NCBI RefSeq assembly: GCF_036700095.1
Contig: NZ_CP144918.1
Span: forward strand, 187,001 to 251,000
Length of the DNA stretch: 64,000 bases
Source: Pelagerythrobacter marensis
Lineage (GTDB): Bacteria; Pseudomonadota; Alphaproteobacteria; Sphingomonadales; Sphingomonadaceae
Direction of reading: 5' to 3'
Below the pieces are notes generated by a model that ran no database searches, had not been told where the DNA came from, and saw only the letters and a program-made list of their open reading frames with translations. Made by a program: the position numbers and the translations under genes. How positions within the stretch are numbered: position 1 is the stretch's first letter; every line of letters begins with the position of its first letter. Positions 16,333-25,424 of the stretch are shown here, piece after piece.

Positions 16333-17270
16333 GGAGTCTCCGGCATGTTCTTGCTCACGACATCCCACCCGAAGGTGGTGCACAATCGGCAGTTTTCACC
16401 GATAAACCAAAGACCTGCGTTCGCGTCGTTCTTCAGCTGCCAGTCCAGCCAGTGCACGGATACGCGAGCCCAGTCACCGCCATCGAACTGCGAGAAAGTG
16501 CCGCCATGGCCGACCGGCAGACTGGCCGCCAGAACCGGCACGTGGTCGATTCTCGCGAAATCGTCCATTCCATTGGCATAGGCAATGTCTTCTTCGCCAC
16601 CCAGAATGTAGGCGATCGGGCCCTGGAGCCTTGCAAGATCGTCTTTGCCAACATCGACGCCGCTTCGGCCGTCCCGCTCGCGAACATAGACCCCGCTTGC
16701 CAGCGCGATTACCGTGTCGATCCGCGGATCCGTACCAGCCGCAATCGCCTGCAACCCGCCGCAGCTGTGGCCGAGCACGGCGATCCGATCGGTCGCTATG
16801 CGCCCGTAGAATGGACTGTCGGGATCGGAGTTTGCCGCCTGGGCCCAATCGATGCCGGCCAGAAGTCCTGCAACCGACGTCTCGTCCGCGGATCGGGTGG
16901 GGGGTGGGATCGCACTCGCGGGGATCGGCTGGACAGACCGCGAAGCGGGGCGTTCGCTGCGGGCCCTGCCGTTCGCAACGACAACGTAGCCGTGACTGGC
17001 GACTTCGCGCAGAAAGTGTGCTGCGCTCAGCCCGTTGTCACGACATGCCCCGTTGCCCCATAGCACCAGCGGCAGCGCTTCGTCCGGCATCGTGCCGGGA
17101 CGATAGATCGTGTACTGCGGGGCTTCGGCGCGCACTTCCGCGACAGCGGGATAACCGCCCGTCCCGGCCGCCCCGCCGATCGCTCCCGGAGCCGGGTCGT
17201 CACCGTTCGCCGCGGACAACGGCACGCTCGCGAGCGCAAGTGCAATAGCGAAAATGCTTCTGCCGGTCAT
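16329..17270 (-). CDS. Secreted alpha/beta hydrolase
   Basis: 313 residues with a signal peptide (ALALASVPLSAANG). The fold is that of dienelactone-hydrolase/cutinase-like esterases: strand LPLVLWGNGAC, then VVVANGRAR, nucleophile elbow GHSCGG (about residues 168-173), acidic segment YILGGEEDIAY and a VGHGGTFSQF stretch that supplies the His. Cysteines in GACRDNG and the terminal NCRLCTTFGW could form disulfides. One base follows the TRAP binding-protein stop. Probably cleaves an ester or amide in the periplasm before TRAP import; substrate unknown. Confidence 0.83.
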   Translation of the reverse strand: MTGRSIFAIALALASVPLSAANGDDPAPGAIGGAAGTGGYPAVAEVRAEAPQYTIYRPGTMPDEALPLVLWGNGACRDNGLSAAHFLREVASHGYVVVANGRARSERPASRSVQPIPASAIPPPTRSADETSVAGLLAGIDWAQAANSDPDSPFYGRIATDRIAVLGHSCGGLQAIAAGTDPRIDTVIALASGVYVRERDGRSGVDVGKDDLARLQGPIAYILGGEEDIAYANGMDDFARIDHVPVLAASLPVGHGGTFSQFDGGDWARVSVHWLDWQLKNDANAGLWFIGENCRLCTTFGWDVVSKNMPETP

Positions 17271-17271
17271 A

Positions 17272-18300
17272 TCAAATTCCCCTGCTGCATGAGATTCCGT
17301 CGCGGGTTATGCTTGCACGCGCCGTCTTGAACGCTTGCTCTCCATCGATTCCAAAGGCCGCCAGCTCTGCCGCACTGGCCGCCGCTTGGCGCAGATAGAG
17401 GGCATCGAACCGGCGCTGTTCTTCGGCCGGTACGGCGAAGACAGTAACACCGTTGGCAAGCGCCTCTTCCATGCCCGACTGCGCGGCCAATGCGATTTCC
17501 GCTGCCAGGGCAGCCTCCCAGACCCGCGTCGAGCGCAAAAGCAGATCGCGGTGCTCTTCGCTCAATCCGTCCCACGCCTGCTCGCTCATAGCGCGAGCCG
17601 GATAGGCGCCGCGCGGTACGGTCAGGGCTGTGTAGAAGTTCGCAACATCCGCAAAGTGCATCGCGCGAAAAGTATCCGGCGGTGCAATAACGCCGTCGAT
17701 TACTCCTTTCGCCATGGCAGAGTAAACTTCCCCCATCGGCAGATTGACCGGGTCCGCGCCAAGGGTCTCGAGCAGCGATAGCAGTTCGACGGGAGCCCGA
17801 ATGCGCATGCCGCGGAGCTGTTCGATCCGCTCTACCGGCCGATCGCGCGTAATGATCCCGGGGTTATCCCCCCCTTGGACCGCAAGGACCCGCAGCCCTG
17901 CCAACTCCCGCCCGATCTGGGGCAGCGTTCGCTCAAGGCACCGATAGAGCGCAACCTGGTTTTCGAAACCCGAAACCCCTGAATAGAAGCCGGACTGGGT
18001 GCGGATAAGATGGGTCCCGCCGCGCACATATATCGGGGTCACGAGCCCGATGTCGGCGACACCGTGGCGCAGTTCCTCCATCGACATATCCGACGACAGC
18101 ACTGCCCCAGACCATAGCGGGCGGATGCGCAAGGTGCCGCCCGACTGTTTATGGACATATTCCATCCAGCGAATGTCGGCCCGACTGAACGGATGCGAGG
18201 GGGCGTAGGGCGTGGCATAGGTGAGCAGCGTCATGCCCTCGGGAACGGGGCGCGAGCACGCGGCAACCAGCAGCGCGAGGAGGGCGATCGCGAACCTCAC
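17272..18300 (-). CDS. dctP: TRAP transporter substrate-binding lipoprotein (DctP family)
   Basis: 342 residues. The N-terminus ends in the lipobox LVAAC (Cys15), so the binding protein is lipid-anchored rather than free in the periplasm. Family features are the ATPYAPSHPF opening, SGGTLRIRPLWSGAV, MSMEELRHGVADIGLV, LRGMRIRAPVELLSLLETLGADPVNLPMGEVYSAM (split across about 180-215) and GVIDGVIAPPDTF. DctP proteins usually bind carboxylates through a conserved Arg, here in the GMRIRAP segment. It overlaps the dehydratase-like gene by ATGA, and sits apart from its permeases within the operon. Expected partner of DctQ/DctM at 22547-24297. Confidence 0.9.
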   Translation of the reverse strand: MRFAIALLALLVAACSRPVPEGMTLLTYATPYAPSHPFSRADIRWMEYVHKQSGGTLRIRPLWSGAVLSSDMSMEELRHGVADIGLVTPIYVRGGTHLIRTQSGFYSGVSGFENQVALYRCLERTLPQIGRELAGLRVLAVQGGDNPGIITRDRPVERIEQLRGMRIRAPVELLSLLETLGADPVNLPMGEVYSAMAKGVIDGVIAPPDTFRAMHFADVANFYTALTVPRGAYPARAMSEQAWDGLSEEHRDLLLRSTRVWEAALAAEIALAAQSGMEEALANGVTVFAVPAEEQRRFDALYLRQAAASAAELAAFGIDGEQAFKTARASITRDGISCSRGI

Positions 18301-19586
18301 GCCAGACCGTGCTCGTTCAGAAAGTCAGCCACTGTCCCAACCATGCGTTCATGGTTCCAGTTGCGCGCATCCACCATGTCCGCATCGATCGAAAGGACCG
18401 GGATGCCTGCCTGCTCCAGCGTCATCGCAGTCAGCTTTGTCCCCGATTGTGATAACCTGTTATCGGGAGGGAGCAACACAACCGCGGCGTCGATCGCGCA
18501 CCGCTCTGCCTCGCTTTCCATCCAGGTGTTCATCCATGGCGGAAGGTGCAGCACTTCGTTCATGGAACAAATGCGGCTCGCCAGGGCCTCCATCGGCTTG
18601 CCGTGGATTTCACGAATGTACTGCGGACCAGCGAAGGGCATGTACATCGACCACACGAACACCGCGCCCAGCTTTTCTTCGAGCGCCTGATAGAAACCGG
18701 GATCGTGCCACACCCCGGCACCGATCCACATCAGGCGGAGCCTCTCGCGACCCGCGGAGGCACCGAGGCCCGCATTGACGCGCTCCAGCACCTCGTCGCG
18801 AAACTTGCGCGCATGCGAAACGGCCCAATCCGACCCGCGATGCCATTGCGGTATCATCGTATTCGGCATTTGCTCGGCAATCGACACCGGGCACGGGCGG
18901 GCCGTTCCGATGGCCTGGGCAGCCTCCCAGATATAACCTTCCTGCTCGTTGATCCTTTCCATCAGATGGTGGAATCTGTCGGCATCGAACCTGCGCCCCG
19001 TTCGCTGTTCCAGCAGGGCGATCAGATCCTGCATCTCGTCGACCATCAGCGCAATGCGATCGGGTTCGTAAACACGCTCCCAATCATCGCGCGAATGTGC
19101 GAACCAGCGTGGTTCCTTCTCGCGCCAGGCGGGCGCTTCGAGGGGGAAGAACTCGCTATCGAGCGCTTCTGCCCAACGGCCGAAAACCTGCTGGATGCAG
19201 TCGCAGGTAAGACGTGCGACGAGCACTGTCGGCTTGGGCAGACCGCCCCATGGCGCGGTCGTCGGGTCGTTGGCCAGGGTGCAGGCCAGGCCAAGCGAAC
19301 AATATTTGCAGTTGTTCGCCGGGAAACCCGCTTTCGCCATGACCTCGAAATACTGCGCGGAAAGCTGCTTCGCCGAGATATAAGCCGACCACCACTGGTT
19401 CGTGACGATCGGAATGTCCATCACATGGAATATTTCGTGCGGGGTATCGGCTTGCACGATGGCGAACGGCTCCCCTTCGTCAACCACGCGCCGCTTGAGA
19501 TCCTGCCCGAACGCTTTCTGATATGCATTGGCCTCGGCCGTGCAGGCCAGCATCTTGCGGCTCCGTTGCCCTGTCGCTGTGCTCAT
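18297..19586 (-). CDS. 2-hydroxyacyl-CoA dehydratase / benzoyl-CoA reductase family subunit
   Basis: 429-residue protein of the HgdB/FldC/BcrC family, whose members carry a [4Fe-4S] cluster and remove water from 2-hydroxyacyl-CoA or reduce aryl-CoA after ATP-driven electron delivery. Matching features are a Cys cluster at C93-K-Y-C96-S-L-G, the ARLTCDC element (C128, C130), and the C-terminal GIPVLSIDADMVDARNW with a following helix (about 394-425). The third cysteine ligand expected after the DAAVVLLPP strand (about 366-374) is not there, so the cluster site is altered. Overlaps both neighbours by ATGA. The partner is probably the smaller family member at 21670-22542. No ATPase activator gene is in the window. 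An unusual gene for an apparently aerobic lineage. Confidence 0.8.
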   Translation of the reverse strand: MSTATGQRSRKMLACTAEANAYQKAFGQDLKRRVVDEGEPFAIVQADTPHEIFHVMDIPIVTNQWWSAYISAKQLSAQYFEVMAKAGFPANNCKYCSLGLACTLANDPTTAPWGGLPKPTVLVARLTCDCIQQVFGRWAEALDSEFFPLEAPAWREKEPRWFAHSRDDWERVYEPDRIALMVDEMQDLIALLEQRTGRRFDADRFHHLMERINEQEGYIWEAAQAIGTARPCPVSIAEQMPNTMIPQWHRGSDWAVSHARKFRDEVLERVNAGLGASAGRERLRLMWIGAGVWHDPGFYQALEEKLGAVFVWSMYMPFAGPQYIREIHGKPMEALASRICSMNEVLHLPPWMNTWMESEAERCAIDAAVVLLPPDNRLSQSGTKLTAMTLEQAGIPVLSIDADMVDARNWNHERMVGTVADFLNEHGLA

Positions 19587-21673
19587 TTGAAAACTCCGGC
19601 ATCCTGCAAGGCATCGAACCGATCATCGTCGAGGCCGCAGATCGAAGTCGCAATCTCTCTCGTATGCTCGCCCATCCGCGGCGCGCGATAGGGCGCGAGC
19701 GTATCGCGACTGAAAGTCATCGGGGTCGCCACATGCCCGAACGGGCCGAGCAGGGGGTGGTCCAGATCGATCAGCGCTCCGCGAAATGCGAGTTGGGGAT
19801 CGTGCTCGATCATATCCTCGGCATCCTGCACGACACCCGCTGCCAGACCGGCCGCCTGCAGTTGTGCCACCGCCTCGGCATCGGTCATCCCCGCTATCCA
19901 GCGGGCGACGTCGCCGCCGCTCAGCGCGTCCAGCTTCGCCTGTTCGATATCGTCGAAGATGCTCAGGGCGACCCAGCGGTCGTCGCCCGCAGCGGCATAG
20001 ACGCCCTGGCTCTTCACCGCCGGATCGCCGTTGCCCAAACGCCGGGGGCGTTCACCCTTCTGTGCCTGTGCGAGGAAGCAACGCATCTGCTGGACGCATA
20101 TTTCATACATCGAAGCATCGATGCGGGCCCCGCGCCCGGTTTCGCGACGCCGTTGCAGCGCCGCAGAAATATGCGCGGCCATGACATAGGGCACGATCAC
20201 GTCGCCATAGGGTACGGCCCCGGGGATTACGGGGTCGCGTTCCGGATACCCGGTCAGATAAGTCCGCCCGGAAAGAGCTCCGCCTGTTCCATCGACACCC
20301 CATTCCTGGGCCATCGGTCCGGTCTGGCCGAACACGCTGCCCGAACACATGATGACAGCAGGGTTGCGTTCGGCGAGGGCCCGATATCCAAGGCCGAGGC
20401 GATCCATCGTTCCGGGCGAGAAATTCTCCACCACCACATCGGCCCAGTCGATCAGCGGCTCCAGAATTTCCCTGCTGCTGCGCTCCTTCATGTTCAGCGA
20501 CAGGCTGCGCTTCGAAGAATTGAGATGGGCGAACCAGGGCTTGTCGTCCAAGTTCCCCGCTTCGCTGGCCGAAACCTGAACGTCCAGCCGCGCGAGATCG
20601 GGACGGGTCCTGCTCTCCACCTTGACGATATCGGCACCCAGATCGCCCAGCGTCTTGGTCGTGATCGAACCGACCAGCGCCCATGCGAAGTCCAAGACCT
20701 TGACCCCGGATAGCGGGCCGGGGCGTGAACCCGCATGTATGGCCGGGGCCCGTGCGACCGACCGCGCGCCCTCGTCGACGATCGCGAAGCGATCCGGCAG
20801 GCCATCCGAAGTATCGAAGAATCGGCGGTCGGCGAGATGGGGATCGGCCAGAACATCGCCGGGTTCGTTGACCACGCAGGCGTTGATACCGCGTTCGTGG
20901 CCAGTGGTGGCGATATCCCGCTTGGTGCGCCCGGCGAAGAATGCGGCGATGGCCGCTTCCCATGTCGCCCGCGTTTCCGAAGGAAGCGTGGAACGGTTGT
21001 AGGTCGACCAATCGGTGTCGCGGAGCGGGTTGTCGGCCCCGACATCGTCCATCCAGTCCGACAGGGCCTGGTTGGCCGGCGCCCCCAGCCTGCCGGTCAT
21101 CAACGAATGGAAGCACCACCCGTCGGCAAGCTTCCAGATGGCTCGCACCTTGGCTTTCCCATAGGCCAGCGCTCCCCCGACGCGGTGCAGTTTGCGCCGG
21201 TCGAACTGCCACACCAGCACGCCGTTATAGTTGCGGCTGAAGGTGACCTGCTGGACCGAAATATCGACATGCTGGCCAACCCCCGTCCGGCCGCGGGCAA
21301 AGTGTGCCGCCATAGCTCCCGACGCAGCAACCATGTCGGCGTGGAAGATGCACGCATCGCCGGCTTCCTTCACCGGTGGCAGTCCCATCTCTCCGGTGAC
21401 CCGCAATGCCCCGCCCATCGCAGAGGCGACGAGCTCGCTTCCGCGCCAGCCCGCTCGCGGGCCGTTGGAACCAAACGGAGTCACCGAAACGTGGATTGCG
21501 GTTTCCGGGATCGGGAGGTGGGCGGTGGCCTGTTGTCCCAGATCGTCGATCACGAACGACGCAGAAGCAACGTCGTTGTCCAGTATCGCGCCGAGGGACA
21601 GGAGATAGCGAGCCAGGGATCGCTCCCCCATTTCGCCCAATGCCACCAGCGAATGGCCTTCCAGTGGTTTCAT
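19583..21673 (-). CDS. Tandem two-domain CaiB/BaiF CoA-transferase
   Basis: 696 residues holding two CoA-transferase domains. The first (about 1-310) is shortened at its N-terminus: only some 65 residues precede the SVTPFGSNGPRAGW element, against about 120 in a complete domain, but it keeps an Asp in GVGQHVDISV (Asp137). The second (about 318-696) is complete, with LSGVKVLDFAWAL, GADIVKVES, SVFGQTGPM and catalytic Asp519 in GRGARIDASM. Start 21673 overlaps the upstream stop by ATGA; the frame open to 21805 is not used. It lies between the two dehydratase-like genes, so it likely supplies or recycles their CoA thioester. The first domain may be structural. Confidence 0.88.
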   Translation of the reverse strand: MKPLEGHSLVALGEMGERSLARYLLSLGAILDNDVASASFVIDDLGQQATAHLPIPETAIHVSVTPFGSNGPRAGWRGSELVASAMGGALRVTGEMGLPPVKEAGDACIFHADMVAASGAMAAHFARGRTGVGQHVDISVQQVTFSRNYNGVLVWQFDRRKLHRVGGALAYGKAKVRAIWKLADGWCFHSLMTGRLGAPANQALSDWMDDVGADNPLRDTDWSTYNRSTLPSETRATWEAAIAAFFAGRTKRDIATTGHERGINACVVNEPGDVLADPHLADRRFFDTSDGLPDRFAIVDEGARSVARAPAIHAGSRPGPLSGVKVLDFAWALVGSITTKTLGDLGADIVKVESRTRPDLARLDVQVSASEAGNLDDKPWFAHLNSSKRSLSLNMKERSSREILEPLIDWADVVVENFSPGTMDRLGLGYRALAERNPAVIMCSGSVFGQTGPMAQEWGVDGTGGALSGRTYLTGYPERDPVIPGAVPYGDVIVPYVMAAHISAALQRRRETGRGARIDASMYEICVQQMRCFLAQAQKGERPRRLGNGDPAVKSQGVYAAAGDDRWVALSIFDDIEQAKLDALSGGDVARWIAGMTDAEAVAQLQAAGLAAGVVQDAEDMIEHDPQLAFRGALIDLDHPLLGPFGHVATPMTFSRDTLAPYRAPRMGEHTREIATSICGLDDDRFDALQDAGVFK

Positions 21674-22542
21674 TCCGAATTCTCGCCCACGAATTTTTCG
21701 ATCTCGTCTTCCGCCCCGTCCGCCAGATGCGGATCGCGACAGGTCATCTCCAGCAACGGTATCCCGGCCGCTTCGAACGGCTCCCTGAGCGCAGGGATCT
21801 GCCACCCGGTGCTTTCATCGTCGTTGCTGAGCCAGAGAACCCCGCAGACCGGAGCCAGCGAGGCAATGTCCGCGGCGACGGCAGCCCCCGCATCGCCGAA
21901 CGATCGCGGGCCTGCCCGCTCCCTGATCTGCCGCGCCAGAGCAAGTGCGGGATCGCTTGCGCTTTCGTCCACCGCGGGCCCCAGATCGGCCCACAGTTCC
22001 TGCAGCGTGTCGCCAACCGGCGTACAGCCTGCCCGCGCAATGGCCGCGTGAAGGCGATCATCGGAAGGCGGCGTCCCCACCAGCAGGCAAACTTTGCCGG
22101 CCGGCGGCGGGGAGGCCTTACGCGCGGCATTGGTCGATACGATGGCCTCGCGCAGCCGGCTGTCGGTAACGTTCAGACGTTTGGCGAGCGCGCGGACCTC
22201 GCGATACTGGCGAGCCTCGCTGCTGGCGCGCGGGATCAGGCTGACGTCGAACATGATCGCCTCGGGCCCGGCCAATGTCCCGCGCCTCTGAAGCTCGCAA
22301 ACATAGTAATACAGCCTTTGAACCGTATCGTCAGCGCGACTGAAGACGATCGTTTCGAAGTGGTCGTAGGCGCCTGCCATCCAGTTCGCGATGACCGCCG
22401 AACACCACGGCGCAAATTTGCTCTCGAGGATGCCGGCCGCAGGCGCGGTGTCGTATTCGCAATCGAGCGATACCCCGCGCACTTCCTTCCCGCTGGCGCG
22501 GAGCAGGTCATGCGGCAAACACGGGCCAATCGTTCCAATCAT
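21670..22542 (-). CDS. Small 2-hydroxyacyl-CoA dehydratase-like subunit
   Basis: 290 residues, shorter than the usual 370-430 of the family. Recognisable are the opening IGPCLPHDLLRASG, C47 in APWCSAV, the RADDTVQRLYYYVCEL helix and the C-terminal GIPLLEMTCRD. At the second ligand position the family TCD-type motif reads SRAD, so that Cys is replaced, and the GVLWLSNDDES strand shows no third ligand Cys. The protein may therefore bind no cluster and act as the partner of the 429-residue subunit at 18297-19586. Four bases separate it from the DctM stop. Family assignment is by motif order; a distant paralogue with a different chemistry is possible. Confidence 0.65.
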   Translation of the reverse strand: MIGTIGPCLPHDLLRASGKEVRGVSLDCEYDTAPAAGILESKFAPWCSAVIANWMAGAYDHFETIVFSRADDTVQRLYYYVCELQRRGTLAGPEAIMFDVSLIPRASSEARQYREVRALAKRLNVTDSRLREAIVSTNAARKASPPPAGKVCLLVGTPPSDDRLHAAIARAGCTPVGDTLQELWADLGPAVDESASDPALALARQIRERAGPRSFGDAGAAVAADIASLAPVCGVLWLSNDDESTGWQIPALREPFEAAGIPLLEMTCRDPHLADGAEDEIEKFVGENSE

Positions 22543-22546
22543 ATCG

Positions 22547-23854
22547 CTACTGTCCCAGAACTTGCGGCAACCACATCACCATCGCCGGAAACAGCATCAG
22601 CAAGACCAGGTGAAACAGGTCGGCGGAAAGGAAAGGCACCACACCCTTGAAAATACGATTTATCGAAATATCCTTCGCAACACCCTGAATAACATATAGA
22701 TTCATGCCAAGGGGAGGATGAATGAAGCCGATCTCCATCGCTCGCGTCAGAAAAATTCCGAACCAGATGGGCGACATACCGGCGGCCGAAACGATCGGCA
22801 GGAGGATCGGCGTGGTGAGCAGCATCAGTGCCAGACCGTCGAGCACCGAGCCGAGAACCAGCAGGATCACGGCAACCAGCAGAATGGTCATCAATGGCGA
22901 CAACGCCAGGCTTTCCACCCACATTCCGGCGGCCTCGGCCAGACCCGTGATGCCCACGAATACGGAGAAGATCAGCGCGCCGATAATCACCAGCAGGATC
23001 AGCCCGCTGGTCTGCAGCGTTCCGGCGAAAGCTTCTTTGAGCATGGCCATGTTCAAACGCCCCCGGATGGCAGCGATGGCAAGCGCGCCGGCGACGCCGA
23101 TCGAACCTGCTTCCGGGGGCGATATCCAGCCGAGAGCGATCCCGCCGATTGCAAACCCTACAAGGGCGAGCATGTCCCAGATGCGCGCAAGGGCGATCCC
23201 GCGTTGCCGCCAAGTGGCCCGCTGAGACGGCGGGGCGATGGACGGGCGCAGCCAGGTGATGACGGCGATCACCGCGCAATAAAACAACGCCTGGGTGATG
23301 CCAGGGACGATCGCGGCGGTGAACAGGGTGCCGATCGACTGCTCGGCGATGATACCGAAGACGATCAGTGCACCTGATGGCGGGATCATCTGCCCCAGCG
23401 TTCCGCCAGCGGCCACCGTGCCCGTCGCGAGCGCAGGAGAATAGCCGCGCTTCTTCATTTCCGGCAGCGCGACCAGCCCGACAGTGGCGGTAGTGGCCAG
23501 GCTGGATCCGTTGATCGCGCCAAAGCCGGCACAACCTGCAACCGAAGCGTAGGCCAGTCCGCCACGCCGGTGGCCGATCATCTTCGCCGCGGCATCGAAC
23601 AGATCGCGGCTGGCATCGGCCGCAAAGAACAGCTGTGCCATGAGAATGAAGAGCGGCAGCGTTCCAAGCTCGTACTTCGTGAGGGTGTCGATGAAGACCA
23701 CCCCGCTTTTGATCGCGGCAGCCTCGGGGCCGAGGAGCAGGAGCAGGCCGCCGACACCGACCAAACCCAGAGCCACGCCGATCCTGAGTCCGGCGAGCAG
23801 CAGCAAGAGCAGAATCGCAACGCCGATCAGGCCTGTTTCGGGCGTGGCTATCAC
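22547..23854 (-). CDS. dctM: TRAP transporter large permease (DctM)
   Basis: 435-residue inner-membrane protein with about twelve transmembrane segments, the ion-coupled channel subunit of a TRAP carboxylate importer. Characteristic stretches are the glycine-rich ASVAGCAGFGAINGSSLATTATVG, the GTLGQMIPPSGALIVFG motif and GFIHPPLGMNLYV near the end (each about where expected). The start is taken at GTG 23854 because it overlaps the DctQ stop by GTGA and gives the normal family length; the frame to 23938 lies within dctQ. Works with DctQ (23851) and DctP (17272). Confidence 0.93.
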   Translation of the reverse strand: MIATPETGLIGVAILLLLLLAGLRIGVALGLVGVGGLLLLLGPEAAAIKSGVVFIDTLTKYELGTLPLFILMAQLFFAADASRDLFDAAAKMIGHRRGGLAYASVAGCAGFGAINGSSLATTATVGLVALPEMKKRGYSPALATGTVAAGGTLGQMIPPSGALIVFGIIAEQSIGTLFTAAIVPGITQALFYCAVIAVITWLRPSIAPPSQRATWRQRGIALARIWDMLALVGFAIGGIALGWISPPEAGSIGVAGALAIAAIRGRLNMAMLKEAFAGTLQTSGLILLVIIGALIFSVFVGITGLAEAAGMWVESLALSPLMTILLVAVILLVLGSVLDGLALMLLTTPILLPIVSAAGMSPIWFGIFLTRAMEIGFIHPPLGMNLYVIQGVAKDISINRIFKGVVPFLSADLFHLVLLMLFPAMVMWLPQVLGQ

Positions 23855-24297
23855 GAAGTTTTCCCCCACCGGAACAGTCGCAGCGCGGTGATTGCAATCG
23901 TCGCACCCAGCGCGAGATTCGCGGCCAGCCGCATCCATCGCCAGGGCACCCCCACGATCTCGCTGATTTCAGACGAAGGCCAGAGATCGAGCATCAGCCA
24001 GACCGAACCGACCAGGATGATCGACAGCATGGCCAGCATCGCCAGTTCCGAACAGAAGTCCGCCATCCATCGCCAGGCGGAATTCAGGCGATCGTAAACC
24101 AGGCGGACCCGGGCGTGAGCATCGACCAGCGTGCCAAAGACGATCGCGATCGCCCCCGCCACCAGCACGGCGGGCTGAATCAACTCGATCGATCCCAGCA
24201 GACGAAAGCCCGCATGGCGTCCGATCATCGCCAGGGTATCGATCGCAGCCACGAACAGCAGCCCGATCCCGCCGGTCCAGACAAGGAAGGACTTCAT
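23851..24297 (-). CDS. dctQ: TRAP transporter small permease (DctQ)
   Basis: 148 residues with four predicted transmembrane helices (WTGGIGLLFVAAIDTLAMIG, IQPAVLVAGAIAIVFGTLV, AMLAMLSIILVGSVWLML, LALGATIAITALRLF), the standard DctQ topology. Start 24297 overlaps the CapA-like stop by ATGA; the longer frame to 24582 is inside that gene. It directly precedes dctM, the usual order. Low sequence conservation is normal for this subunit, and identity follows mainly from size, topology and position. Confidence 0.85.
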   Translation of the reverse strand: MKSFLVWTGGIGLLFVAAIDTLAMIGRHAGFRLLGSIELIQPAVLVAGAIAIVFGTLVDAHARVRLVYDRLNSAWRWMADFCSELAMLAMLSIILVGSVWLMLDLWPSSEISEIVGVPWRWMRLAANLALGATIAITALRLFRWGKTS

Positions 24298-25400
24298 GCA
24301 GCCTCGATCCGTCCGTCGGGCAAGATAGCAATTGGCGGCAACCCGCCCTGGACGGTTATTCGTTCGATATAGCGGGCGATTTCGCTCTTCCTTTCGCCAG
24401 CTGCCAGAACCGGCCGACCGGGCGCTTCGACGTGCACGGGGATTACCGATGGAACCACGGTGCCGTCGACCGTCACGGCAAGATGCCCGATGAAGGCGTT
24501 TACCGCTTCCGGGTGGAAGGGCGCGAGTTCGTAGGCCGGGTCCGGCTCGAACCCGAACATCGCCTTGCGCCGCTCTGCCCATTCGCGGCGGGCAGGGTGG
24601 TCCTGATCCGGGCTGAGCGCGCGCGTGACAACACAGCCGTTGCCGAGACCGTGGAAAATCGGTCGGCCGCGATAGAGTTCGATCCCGCGCACGATGTGGG
24701 CATGATGGCCTGCGACCGCATCCGCACCGGCGTCAATCGCGGCACGTGCTACGGGGATCTCGTATGGGGCAAGCAGGGCGGGAGTGTGGACGATTCCCTT
24801 GTGCAAGGCGACGATCACGAAATCCGCCTGGCGCCGCGCTGCGCCGATGTCGCTTTCCAGAATCGCGGGGACATCGGCTGCCATCGAGCCGAGCTTGCGT
24901 GCCGGGCTGACGGGTGCGCCATCGTCGGTTTCGATACGCAAATAGGCGCAACCCGCCCGGCCTCTCGCAGCCCAGGCCGCTTCCGGTCCGACGCAGTTAT
25001 AGCTGAGAAGCGCTACGCGCAGGCCGCGTCGTTCGACTATAGCCGGCGCACGGGCCATCGCAAGGTTCGCACCTGCCCCGGCGTGGGCGATGCCGAGGTT
25101 GTCGAGCCTCGCGATCGTCTCGGCAATCCCTTCGGCACCGCAATCGGCGATGTGGTTGCCGGCCAGACTGACCATGTCGAATCCCGATCGGGCCAGAGCA
25201 TCGAGATGTTCCGGCGGCGCGCCAGGGGCCGGAACATCGCCCTGCAACTCCGCAGAGCATTGCGTATGAGGCACCTCCAGATGCCCCATCCCGATGTCGG
25301 CGGCATGGAGGGCCGGAGCGATGCCCGACAGCCAGTGCCCGGGCTCCGGCTCGTCAAGCACGAGATCCCCGGTCAGGGCGATGGTCAAGATATTCGACAT
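24294..25400 (-). CDS. CapA-family (PGA_cap) metallophosphatase-like protein, second copy
   Basis: 368-residue paralogue of the protein at 11199-12320. Metal-site motifs are LTGDLVLDEP (Asp12), GHLEVPHT, SLAGNHIADCG, VIVALHKGIVH, GHHAHIVRGIELY and a GLGNG loop. No signal peptide is visible. It follows the TonB receptor by 24 bases and overlaps dctQ. Two copies in two separate receptor-plus-hydrolase operons argue that this family here acts in catabolism of a related class of compounds rather than capsule synthesis. Reaction unknown. Confidence 0.85.
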   Translation of the reverse strand: MSNILTIALTGDLVLDEPEPGHWLSGIAPALHAADIGMGHLEVPHTQCSAELQGDVPAPGAPPEHLDALARSGFDMVSLAGNHIADCGAEGIAETIARLDNLGIAHAGAGANLAMARAPAIVERRGLRVALLSYNCVGPEAAWAARGRAGCAYLRIETDDGAPVSPARKLGSMAADVPAILESDIGAARRQADFVIVALHKGIVHTPALLAPYEIPVARAAIDAGADAVAGHHAHIVRGIELYRGRPIFHGLGNGCVVTRALSPDQDHPARREWAERRKAMFGFEPDPAYELAPFHPEAVNAFIGHLAVTVDGTVVPSVIPVHVEAPGRPVLAAGERKSEIARYIERITVQGGLPPIAILPDGRIEAA

Positions 25401-25424
25401 TGTGTTGGTGCGACCCTGGCCCGA

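Noticed and set aside
18297-19586. Benzoyl-CoA reductase as a firm call
   Set aside because: The family includes both reductases and dehydratases; the missing ligand and absent activator and ferredoxin genes do not allow either function to be asserted.
22539-23906. Long Arg-rich open frame on the minus strand over dctM
   Set aside because: It is a shifted shadow of the TRAP large permease and shows no domain.
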